Source: Paracoccaceae bacterium (GTDB lineage: Bacteria > Pseudomonadota > Alphaproteobacteria > Rhodobacterales > Rhodobacteraceae). From it: a stretch of 23,028 bases of DNA. Position numbers and translations under genes: made by a program. Under the pieces are notes generated by a model. That model did no database searches and had not been told where the DNA came from. It was given only the letters and a program-made list of their open reading frames with translations. How positions within the stretch are numbered: position 1 is the stretch's first letter; each line of letters begins with the position of its first letter. Shown in pieces: positions 1 through 6,424 of the stretch. The DNA lies in contig JAFIEC010000404.1 of assembly GCA_020832725.1 (NCBI GenBank), positions 1-23,028 of the forward strand, read 5' to 3'.

Positions 1-177
1 GGGCTGGGCGCTAAAGCCTGCGGCCGGCGCGGCGACCTCATCGGTATGGACCGGGTTCGTCTCGCCCGTGGCCGCGGCGAAGAGGCGCAGTCGCCCCCGC
101 TCGATCTGCGCCTCGTGGGGCTCAAAGACATGCCCCACCCAATCCTCGAGGGGGCGGGTGGCGAGGGAAGGAGACAA
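1..177 (-). CDS. MaoC-like (FAS1-type) dehydratase N-terminal domain protein, partial
   Basis: Only the first 59 codons are in the window; the gene runs off the left edge. The translation has the signature of the N-terminal hot-dog domain of MaoC/FAS1-like dehydratases: an I-E-R-G-R-L-R-L-F-A stretch (about residues 25-34) followed by A-T-G-E-T-N-P-V-H-T-D-E and a short Ala/Gly-rich segment. Such proteins hydrate or dehydrate enoyl-CoA/3-hydroxyacyl-CoA thioesters. The start is a TTG: the only in-frame codons between it and an upstream in-frame TAA contain no ATG or GTG, so no other usual start exists. The ribosome binding site is weak (an AGG about 9 bases upstream). It diverges from the enoyl-CoA hydratase gene at 254, with a shared 76-base promoter region holding one copy of the repeat motif described elsewhere, so it probably belongs to the same acyl-CoA pathway. 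Family assignment is fairly sure; substrate is unknown. Confidence 0.72.
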   Translation of the reverse strand, partial: MSPSLATRPLEDWVGHVFEPHEAQIERGRLRLFAAATGETNPVHTDEVAAPAAGFSAQP

Positions 178-188
178 GGCGGCACCTG

Positions 189-219
189 CTTGATTGACTT
201 ACCAGTTTTTCCATTGATG
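189..219 (+). promoter_or_regulatory. Putative TetR operator, copy A (divergent maoC / enoyl-CoA hydratase region)
   Basis: An AT-rich island in GC-rich DNA between two divergent genes. TTGATTGAC (190-198) matches the copy at 6324-6345 exactly. The following half (ACCAGTT, 201-207) is degenerate, but ATTGATG reappears at 213, exactly two 12-base steps from the first unit. Over 22 bases it matches the 6324 copy at 14 positions. Regulation by the TetR protein encoded at 5627 is inferred from position and repetition only. Confidence 0.4.
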
Positions 220-253
220 CTATCGACGACCGCCCCCGTCAAGAGAGGCCCCC

Positions 254-1072
254 GTGACATCTGCCGGAAACAGACAGACCAGCCCCCACCTGGTGATCGC
301 CCGCGCCAAAGGGGTGCTGGAGATCACCCTGAACCGTCCCGAAGCGGCGAACGCGCTTTCGCGGTCGATGCTGGAGGGGCTGCAAGCCGCGCTGGATGAG
401 GCGGGGAGCGATGACGCGGTGCGCGCGGTCCTGCTCTCGGCGGAGGGGCAGATCTTCATGGCGGGCGGCGATCTGGAGGTGCTGGAAGACATTGCCGCCG
501 CAGCCCGCTCGGGCGCGCCGGAACCGGGCCGCCAGGAGGTCGAGGCCGCCAACGCGCTGACAAGGACGATACTGGCGCTGCCCAAACCCGTGATCGCCGC
601 CGTCTCCGGCGATGCTGCGGGCTTTGGCATGTCGCTGGTCCTGGCTGCCGATTATGCGCTGATGGCCAGAGAGGCGCGGCTGCACATCGCCTATACCCGC
701 CTCGGAGCCACATGCGACGGAGGAATGAGCCACCTTCTGGTGCGCCGGCTGGGGCCACGCGCCGCCTTTGCGACCGTGCTGGAGGGGCGGGTGGACGCTG
801 ACCGGGCTCATGCGCTTGGCCTTGTCCACGCGCTTGCGCCGGGGGCTGACCTGCGCGCGCAGGCCCGCGCCTTTGCCGAAGCGGCGGCACGGGGGCCGAC
901 CCGGGCGCTTGGGGCCTTCAAGGCCCTGCTGCAGGAGGCCGCGCTCAACCCGCTCGAGGACCAGTTCGAGGCCGAGGCGCAGGCCTTTGCCCGCACCGCC
1001 GCCATGGCGGATTTCGCCGAAGGGGTGGCGGCCGTACGGGAGCGGCGCCCGGCGCGGTTCAACGGGCGCTGA
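254..1072 (+). CDS. Enoyl-CoA hydratase/isomerase family protein, PaaG-like
   Basis: A 272-residue crotonase-fold protein of usual family length. The substrate-binding oxyanion region is seen at F-M-A-G-G-D-L (68-74) and S-G-D-A-A-G-F-G (118-125). The two glutamates of classical enoyl-CoA hydratase are not present: the first position is Ser127 and the second is about Tyr147. Instead Asp155 sits in a G-A-T-C-D-G-G motif like the P-D-G-G of PaaG and other enoyl-CoA isomerases, where the aspartate is catalytic. It is therefore more likely an isomerase (double-bond shift or ring oxepin-type) than a hydratase. The start is GTG at 254, behind an AAGAGAGG ribosome binding site at 241-248. It is divergent from the MaoC gene and convergent with the ligase at 1076, with three bases between the stops. 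The CoA substrate is not identifiable. Confidence 0.88.
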   Translation: MTSAGNRQTSPHLVIARAKGVLEITLNRPEAANALSRSMLEGLQAALDEAGSDDAVRAVLLSAEGQIFMAGGDLEVLEDIAAAARSGAPEPGRQEVEAANALTRTILALPKPVIAAVSGDAAGFGMSLVLAADYALMAREARLHIAYTRLGATCDGGMSHLLVRRLGPRAAFATVLEGRVDADRAHALGLVHALAPGADLRAQARAFAEAAARGPTRALGAFKALLQEAALNPLEDQFEAEAQAFARTAAMADFAEGVAAVRERRPARFNGR

Positions 1073-1075
1073 GCC

Positions 1076-2605
1076 TCAGCCCACCTGGCGGCCCTGCCCG
1101 GCCCAGGCAGCGCGGCGCAGTTCAGCCTTGGCGACCTTGCCCGCCCCCGTCAGTGGCAGCGGCCCCTCGGAAAAGGCGATACTGCGCGGGCATTTGAAAC
1201 CGCCCAGCCGACTGCGGGCAAAGGCCCCGATCTCTGCGGCCAGCGCGTCGGCGGGTGGGTGTTCGGGCCGCAGCTCCACCACCGCATGCACCCGCTCGCC
1301 CCAGCGCGGATCGGGAAGGCCGATCACAGCGACCCGGGCAACCGCCGGATGGGCGGCAAGGATGTTCTCCACCTCGGTGGAATAGACATTCTCGCCGCCC
1401 GTCACGATCATGTCCTTGAGGCGGTCCACCAGATGCAGCCGCCCTCGCCCGTCGAGAAAGCCCACATCACCCGTCCGCACAAAGCCGCCGGGGGCCAGGG
1501 CGGCCTGCGTCGCCTCCGGATCGTCGCGATAGCCCAGCATGGCCGTCGGCCCGCGCGCCCAGACCTCTCCGGGGGTGCCGGTCGGGCATTCGCGCCCCGC
1601 TGCATCGACAATGCGCAGCTCGTGGCCCGGCGTCGGATAGCCCGCAGCGCCAAGCGCCTCCGTGTCCTCTCCGGCAAGGGCGCGGCGGTGGTCCTCGGCA
1701 GGCAGGATCGCAAGCGGGCAGATCTCGGTCTGGCCATAGGCCTGGATCAGGTCGACCCCGGGCCAGGCGGCATCGATCCGCCGCAACAGCGCGGGCGAGA
1801 TCGGCGACGCCCCATAGAAGATGCGCCGCAGGCCCTGCATCCGCTTTGGCTGCGCACCGGGCGCATCCAGCACCATCGCCATCATCGTCGGCGTCAGGAA
1901 CACCAGGCTCGCGCGGTGCCCGGCGATGGCGCGCGGGGTCTCCTGCGGGTCGAAACGGGGCACGACAACGCCCCCCGCCCCCGCCACCATCGCGCAGAAG
2001 GCAAGGGCCAGCCCGCCGATGTGAAAGAAGGGCGCGGTAAAGCAGCATATGTCACGGGGGCCAAGCGACAGCGCCTCCACCCCGATGCGGGCATTGCCGA
2101 GAAGGGCCGCCGCCGACAGGTCCACCCCCCGCGGCAGCCCGGTCGTGCCGCCGGTAAACAGGGTCAGCACGGCGCCGCCTGCAGCGACCTCGCGGGACGG
2201 CACCGGCGGCACCTGTTCCAGCGCGCCCCAACCGTCGGGCGCGTCGAGCCGCATGCGCCGTCCCGGCCAGCCCGCCGCGCGCCCGTCGTTGGCAGCATCC
2301 GTCAGCAGCAGATCCGGGCCACCGCGCATCAGCAGGGCCTCGATCTCGGGATCGCCCAGCCGGTGATTGAGCGGCATTGCCCGTCCACCGGCATGGATCG
2401 CGGCCAGCACTGCCACCAGATAATCGAGGGAGTTCTCGGCAAGCAGCGCGACGACCGGCGCCGGGCCCAATTCCTCAAGAAGCCCCGCCGCGCCGCGCGC
2501 CACGCGATCGGCCAGATCCCGCCATCCCGATGCCTGCCCGTCTGGCGTGCGCAGAGCCTCGCCACCCAGCCCGGCCGCACGGGCCAGCGCATCGGTCACC
2601 TGCAT
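1076..2605 (-). CDS. Acyl-CoA synthetase (AMP-forming), ligase 1
   Basis: A 509-residue class I adenylate-forming enzyme that activates a carboxylic acid with ATP and CoA via an acyl-adenylate. Visible motifs are the phosphate loop T-G-G-T-T-G-L-P-R-G (151-160), Y-G-Q-T-E (290-294), the ATP-ribose aspartate in R-T-G-D (Asp380), D-R-L-K-D-M-I-V-T-G-G-E-N-V (394-407) and the C-terminal catalytic lysine in G-A-G-K (Lys490). Length and motifs are intact. The ATG at 2605 follows a GGGGGAGG ribosome binding site. It diverges from the TRAP operon and is a clear paralogue of the ligase at 6425: they share the opening T-D-A-L and nearly the same C-terminal motif block. It looks like a medium-chain or aromatic acid ligase of the FadD/cyclohexanecarboxylate-CoA ligase group; the exact substrate is unknown. 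Confidence 0.93.
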   Translation of the reverse strand: MQVTDALARAAGLGGEALRTPDGQASGWRDLADRVARGAAGLLEELGPAPVVALLAENSLDYLVAVLAAIHAGGRAMPLNHRLGDPEIEALLMRGGPDLLLTDAANDGRAAGWPGRRMRLDAPDGWGALEQVPPVPSREVAAGGAVLTLFTGGTTGLPRGVDLSAAALLGNARIGVEALSLGPRDICCFTAPFFHIGGLALAFCAMVAGAGGVVVPRFDPQETPRAIAGHRASLVFLTPTMMAMVLDAPGAQPKRMQGLRRIFYGASPISPALLRRIDAAWPGVDLIQAYGQTEICPLAILPAEDHRRALAGEDTEALGAAGYPTPGHELRIVDAAGRECPTGTPGEVWARGPTAMLGYRDDPEATQAALAPGGFVRTGDVGFLDGRGRLHLVDRLKDMIVTGGENVYSTEVENILAAHPAVARVAVIGLPDPRWGERVHAVVELRPEHPPADALAAEIGAFARSRLGGFKCPRSIAFSEGPLPLTGAGKVAKAELRRAAWAGQGRQVG

Positions 2606-2658
2606 GTCGGTCCTCCCCCGGCGGCGCGGCCCCTTCCGGCCCCACCCGTCGCGCCGAA

Positions 2659-2680
2659 ATTAATTGCCCTATTGATTTTA
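2659..2680 (+). promoter_or_regulatory. Putative TetR operator, copy B (ligase 1 / TRAP divergent region)
   Basis: ATTAATT (2659-2665), five bases, then ATTGATT (2671-2677). Over 22 bases it matches the copy at 6324-6345 at 19 positions, in the same orientation. It lies in the 193-base divergent region between ligase 1 (start 2605, minus) and dctP (start 2799, plus) and is the AT-richest part of that region. On the minus strand TTGTAT and TAATTT, 17 bases apart, span this site and could be the ligase 1 promoter. Binding by the TetR protein is inference. Confidence 0.5.
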
Positions 2681-2798
2681 TACAAGTGCTCGCCTAGCGT
2701 CGCCACGGGCAACAGACGTGCGGACCGCGCACGCGGGCCCGGATCCGGCGTGTCGACCGCCGCCGCGGGGGCGCGCCTTCAAAAGGGAGGTTCCTGTC

Positions 2799-3821
2799 AT
2801 GACGTTTCCTGTGGCCCGCATTCGTGCCTCTACCCTGGCTGCCGCGCTTGTCCTGGGCGCGGGGCCGCTTGCTGCCGACACCGTCACCCTGCGCGTGGCC
2901 AGTTTCTCGCCTGCGGGCAGTTTCTTCAACAGTCAGGTGCTCGAGCCGTTCCTCGATCGCGTCGTTGCCGACAGCGAGGGCACGCTGGCCTATCAGATGT
3001 TCCCCGGGGGCACGCTGGGCCGTGGAGCGCCAGCGCAGATGAAGCTGGTGGCAGACGGGGTGGCCGACATGGCCTTTGTCGTGCCCGCCTATACCCCCGG
3101 CAGCTTTGACCGCTATGGCATTTCCGAGATCCCGGGAGCGGCCTCCACGGGGGTCGAATCCTCGGTGGGATTGTGGCGCGCCTGGGAGCAGGGCCTGCTC
3201 GAGGTGCCCGAGGGCGTCGAGGTGATCGGCCTCACCTCCAGCGGACCGAACCAGATCCACTTCTCCGGGCCCGTCGCCAATCTGGATGGGCTGGCAGGCA
3301 AGCGGGTGCGCGCGGCAGGCGCCGCGCAGATCTCGGCGCTGACCGCGCTGGGGGCGGTGCCCGTCTCGAACCTCTCGGCCGGCGAGGTGGCCGAAGCGGT
3401 CAGCCGCGGTGTCGTCGACGGCACGCTGATGGACTGGACCGCGATTCGCTCGTTCCGGGTGGACCAGGTGGTAAGCCATCACGTGGAAATCGGCATGGGC
3501 ACGATCGCGCTGATGCTGCCGATGAACGCCGCCACCTGGGCGGGCCTGCCGGCACCCGCGCGCGCCGCCTTCGAGAAGCACATGGGAGAAGCTTTTGCAC
3601 GGGCCGCGGGTGCTGCCTTCGACGCAAGCGAGACGGCACGCCGGGCCGATGCTCTGGCCCGGGACGGGGCAACCCTGATGGAGCTGACCGCCGAGGAAGA
3701 GGCCCGCATCGACGACGCCTTTGCCCGCGTGGCGGAGGAATGGGTCGGCGGTGACGCCGGCAAGCAAGCGGCGCTCGACTCGTTCAACGCCACGGTGGCC
3801 AGCATCCGTGCCGGCAACTGA
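2799..3821 (+). CDS. dctP: TRAP transporter substrate-binding protein (DctP family)
   Basis: A 340-residue periplasmic binding protein of a tripartite ATP-independent periplasmic (TRAP) transporter. It begins with a cleavable signal peptide (basic R-I-R near residue 8, hydrophobic stretch, probable cleavage after P-L-A-A near residue 27). The mature part has DctP features: V-T-L-R-V-A-S-F-S-P at the mature N-terminus, F-P-G-G-T-L-G in the first lobe, L-A-G-K-R-V-R with the arginine that normally contacts the substrate carboxylate, and G-V-V-D-G-T in the second lobe. The start at 2799 is preferred over upstream in-frame codons because it follows an AAAAGGGAGG ribosome binding site by eight bases and puts the signal peptide at the N-terminus. 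Its neighbours dctQ and dctM complete the transporter. Family membership implies a carboxylate ligand; the ligand itself is not known. Confidence 0.93.
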   Translation: MTFPVARIRASTLAAALVLGAGPLAADTVTLRVASFSPAGSFFNSQVLEPFLDRVVADSEGTLAYQMFPGGTLGRGAPAQMKLVADGVADMAFVVPAYTPGSFDRYGISEIPGAASTGVESSVGLWRAWEQGLLEVPEGVEVIGLTSSGPNQIHFSGPVANLDGLAGKRVRAAGAAQISALTALGAVPVSNLSAGEVAEAVSRGVVDGTLMDWTAIRSFRVDQVVSHHVEIGMGTIALMLPMNAATWAGLPAPARAAFEKHMGEAFARAAGAAFDASETARRADALARDGATLMELTAEEEARIDDAFARVAEEWVGGDAGKQAALDSFNATVASIRAGN

Positions 3822-4314
3822 GCCGCCACTGGCGCGGATCAGGGCGGCGGGGTCGGCTGTTACCGGCACCGCCGCAGCCCTTGGCATGGCCGCTCTTCTG
3901 GCCAATGTCGCGCTGGTCTGCGCCGACGTGATCGGGCGCGCGGTGTTCCGCGCGCCCCTTGTCTGGGCAGGCGACATCAACCAGCTGTTGCTGCCCTTCG
4001 CGCTGGGTGTGATGGTGCCGGTGGCGGTGATGCGGGGGAACATGCTCGCGATCCGCTTTCTCGGACAGGCCCTGCCGCGCATGGCCTGCATCGCCCTCGA
4101 TGCGCTGGGCCGGCTTGTAACGCTCACCCTGCTCGCGCTCATCGCGTGGAAACTGCACGAATACGCCGGAGAGCTGGCGCGCGGCACGCGCTCCACCATC
4201 ATCCTGCGGATCGAGATAGCCCCGCTCTGGTATGGGATCGCGGCGGGTTTCGCCCTCTCCGTTCCGGGCATCTTCCTGACGCCTCTGGGCACCTCCACCT
4301 CTGGCGCGGATTGA
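3808..4314 (+). CDS. dctQ: TRAP transporter small permease (DctQ family)
   Basis: About 168 residues and very hydrophobic, with four predicted membrane segments (roughly residues 15-38, 50-70, 85-108 and 130-150), the size and topology of DctQ. The segment C-A-D-V-I-G-R-A-V-F followed by W-A-G-D-I-N-Q and then the G-V-M-V-P-V-A-V-M-R-G-N-M region is characteristic: the usual DctQ pattern is an N-V-x-x-R-x-V-F stretch, W-x-x-E, then a G-N motif. The proposed start is GTG at 3808, overlapping the end of dctP by 14 bases; upstream in-frame TTG codons lie deep inside dctP and the peptide they would add is unlike the family. The ribosome binding site is weak, so translational coupling to dctP is likely. 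The start is less certain than the identity. Confidence 0.85.
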   Translation: MPATEPPLARIRAAGSAVTGTAAALGMAALLANVALVCADVIGRAVFRAPLVWAGDINQLLLPFALGVMVPVAVMRGNMLAIRFLGQALPRMACIALDALGRLVTLTLLALIAWKLHEYAGELARGTRSTIILRIEIAPLWYGIAAGFALSVPGIFLTPLGTSTSGAD

Positions 4315-4322
4315 GGGCGACG

Positions 4323-5630
4323 ATGGTCGAGCAACCCCTGTTGTGGTTCTTCGGCGGGATGGCGGGCCTGTTCGCCATGATCCTGCTGCATGTGCCCATC
4401 GGCGTGGCGATGGCCGTGACGGGCGTTGTCGGTGTGGGGCTGATCATCGGTTTCGGCCCCGCCCTGTCGCTGCTGGCGGTCGAGCCGGCCTCGGCCCTGA
4501 CCAGCAGCGATCTGGCCACGATCCCGCTGTTTCTGCTCATGGGGACACTTGCGGCCGCCTCGGGGGTGGCGTCCGACATATACCGGGTGGCCACGGCCTT
4601 TACCGGCCACCGACCCGGCGGGCTTGCCATGGCGACGGTGGCGGGCAGCGCCGGATTCGGCGCGATCTGCGGCTCGTCGCTGGCGACCACCGCCACCATG
4701 GCCAAGGTCGCCCTGCCCGAGATGGAACGGCGCGGCTATTCCCGCAGCCTTTCGGCGGGCAGCATCGCTGCGGGGGGGAGCCTGGGCATCCTCATCCCGC
4801 CCAGCATCGTCATGGTGATCTATGCCGTGCTGACGGAGCAGTTCGTCCTCGACCTTTTCGTGGCCGGGATCGGGCCGGGCCTTCTGGCGGTTCTTGTCTA
4901 TGTGATCGCCATCATGATCGTGGTGCGCCGGTCCCCCGAGGCGGCCCCTCGCGGGGAACGGATGGGCTGGGTCGCGCGGCTGGGCGCGTTGCGCCACGGC
5001 TGGCGGGCCGCCACGATCATCGGGCTGGTGACGGTGGGCATCTACTCGGGCATCTTCACGGTGATGGAGGCCGCCTCGATCGGGGTCGCCGTGACCTTCG
5101 CCTTCTGGATGGCAAGCCCGGGGCGCAGCCTGCGCCGCCTTGTCGGCATCCTGATCGAGACAGCCTCGACCGGGGGCATGATCCTGCTGATGGTCATCGG
5201 CGCCCATGTGCTGAGCTATTTCATCACCCTGACCAACGCGCCCAACGTGCTGGTGCAGGCGATCGGAGATTCAGGCCTGTCGCCCACGCTGATCATTCTC
5301 GCACTGCTGGTGATGTATATCGCGCTGGGCGCGGTCTTCGATGCGGTGGCATCGATGGTTCTCACGCTGCCCTTCGTCTTCCCGCTGGTGCTCAATCTTG
5401 GCTACGATCCCATCTGGTGGGGCATCGTGAACGTCATGATCATCGAAATCGCGTTGATCACGCCGCCCCTCGGGCTCAACGTGTTCATCATGAACGGGGT
5501 CGCCCCAACCTATTCGCTGCGGGTGATCTACCGTGGTATCCTGCCGTTTCTTGCGGCGGATATCGTGCGCATTCTGGCGGTCGTGGCATTTCCCGGGATC
5601 GTCCTGTTCCTGCCGGAGTTGCTGAGATGA
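4323..5630 (+). CDS. dctM: TRAP transporter large permease (DctM family)
   Basis: A 435-residue integral membrane protein with about a dozen hydrophobic segments, the normal length for DctM. It carries family signatures: H-V-P-I-G-V-A-M-A near residue 22, L-F-L-L-M-G-T-L near 70, G-S-A-G-F-G-A-I-C-G-S-S (about 105-116), the I-P-P-S-I-V-M-V-I-Y loop near 160 and T-P-P-L-G-L-N-V-F near 382. It drives ion-coupled uptake of the substrate delivered by DctP. The start at ATG 4323 comes eight bases after the dctQ stop, with GAGGG overlapping that stop as ribosome binding site; a longer frame reading back into dctQ is not family-like. Its last codons overlap the TetR start (ATGA), so transporter and regulator are translated together. 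Confidence 0.93.
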   Translation: MVEQPLLWFFGGMAGLFAMILLHVPIGVAMAVTGVVGVGLIIGFGPALSLLAVEPASALTSSDLATIPLFLLMGTLAAASGVASDIYRVATAFTGHRPGGLAMATVAGSAGFGAICGSSLATTATMAKVALPEMERRGYSRSLSAGSIAAGGSLGILIPPSIVMVIYAVLTEQFVLDLFVAGIGPGLLAVLVYVIAIMIVVRRSPEAAPRGERMGWVARLGALRHGWRAATIIGLVTVGIYSGIFTVMEAASIGVAVTFAFWMASPGRSLRRLVGILIETASTGGMILLMVIGAHVLSYFITLTNAPNVLVQAIGDSGLSPTLIILALLVMYIALGAVFDAVASMVLTLPFVFPLVLNLGYDPIWWGIVNVMIIEIALITPPLGLNVFIMNGVAPTYSLRVIYRGILPFLAADIVRILAVVAFPGIVLFLPELLR

Positions 5631-6328
5631 CCGCCGATACCCAGCCATCCCCAGAAAGCCCGCGCCGCCGCCGCATCGGACGGCCCCGGCGCGGGACCAA
5701 TGGCGCGGGCGACATGCAATCGCGCGAGCGGCTGTTGTCGGTCGCGCTGCGGATCTTTGCCGAGAACGGCTATGACGCGGTCTCCACCAACGATATCGCC
5801 CGGGCGGCGGACCTGTCGCAATCCATGGTGCATTATCATTTCGGCTCCAAGGAACGCCTGTGGAAAGAGGCGATCCGGCATCTGATGCGCAGCCTTGGCG
5901 CCCGCTTTCCGCTTGCCGGGCTCGACCTGGCCGACCTCGACCCGCTGAGCCGGCTCAAGGTGATCACCCGGCGCTTCATCCTGATGAGCGCCCATGACCC
6001 CACCCTGTCGCAACTGATCGTCCACGAGGGCACCGCCCGGTCATCCCGGCTGCACTGGCTGGTAGAGACCTATGTCAGGCGCGGCTTTCGCGAGTTCGAT
6101 GCGGCCCTCGAGGAGGCCATCGCCAGAGGCCAGGTCAAGCCGCTGCCAGTGGCCGACATGGCCAATGCCATCGTCTCGGCCAGCGCCTTCACCTTCAGCC
6201 TCAAGCCTCTGGTGGCCGAGGTCTACGGGATCGATCTGGACGACCCGGCGCTGATCGACCGGATGGGAGATACCGTGATCGAAATGATCTTCTCGGGCAT
6301 CGTCGCCCAGCCCGGGACGAATAATTGA
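5627..6328 (+). CDS. TetR/AcrR family transcriptional regulator
   Basis: A 233-residue protein with a basic, disordered N-terminus (R-R-R-R-I-G-R-P-R-R, 13-22) and a typical TetR DNA-binding domain: L-L-S-V-A-L-R-I-F-A-E-N-G-Y-D (36-50) followed by the helix-turn-helix S-T-N-D-I-A-R-A-A-D-L-S with the V-H-Y-H-F-G-S-K-E recognition end (68-76). The C-terminal half is a helical ligand-binding domain of the kind that often senses an acyl-CoA or other pathway intermediate. ATG at 5627 overlaps the dctM stop by four bases. Its stop codon lies inside the repeat motif at 6324-6345, directly upstream of the ligase 2 operon. Position suggests it controls the transporter and the acyl-CoA genes; the ligand is unknown. 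Confidence 0.92.
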   Translation: MTADTQPSPESPRRRRIGRPRRGTNGAGDMQSRERLLSVALRIFAENGYDAVSTNDIARAADLSQSMVHYHFGSKERLWKEAIRHLMRSLGARFPLAGLDLADLDPLSRLKVITRRFILMSAHDPTLSQLIVHEGTARSSRLHWLVETYVRRGFREFDAALEEAIARGQVKPLPVADMANAIVSASAFTFSLKPLVAEVYGIDLDDPALIDRMGDTVIEMIFSGIVAQPGTNN

Positions 6329-6345
6329 TTGACCTATTGATTTAA
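6324..6345 (+). promoter_or_regulatory. Putative TetR operator, copy C (upstream of ligase 2 operon)
   Basis: A clean direct repeat: ATTGATT (6324-6330), GACCT, ATTGATT (6336-6342). This is the best copy of the motif also found at 2659 (19/22) and 189 (14/22). It overlaps the TetR stop codon and the -35 element of the promoter proposed at 6329-6358, the position expected for a repressor site. It is a direct rather than inverted repeat, which is unusual for a TetR dimer. Confidence 0.55.
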
Positions 6346-6358
6346 CCGTCGATATGAT
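6329..6358 (+). promoter_or_regulatory. Putative sigma70-type promoter of the ligase 2 operon
   Basis: TTGACC at 6329-6334 and TATGAT at 6353-6358, separated by 18 bases, are close to bacterial consensus -35 and -10 elements. They lie in the only AT-rich part of the gap between tetR and ligase 2. Transcription would start near 6365, about 60 bases before the ATG at 6425. Confidence 0.5.
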
Positions 6359-6424
6359 TGGCATGCGCGCCGAATTGCCGCCGCTCACGACCTGATGCGC
6401 GCCCGCAGACCCGGGGAGGGGGGA

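Noticed and set aside
1259..3109. 616-codon plus-strand frame over ligase 1 and the TRAP promoter region
   Set aside because: It is antisense to an intact ligase, has no ribosome binding site or family motif, and crosses the divergent promoter region.
2694..5207. Very long open frame (837 codons) on the minus strand across the TRAP genes
   Set aside because: Its product is His/Gly/Arg-rich low-complexity sequence typical of GC-rich antisense frames, and the opposite strand encodes clear DctP, DctQ and DctM.
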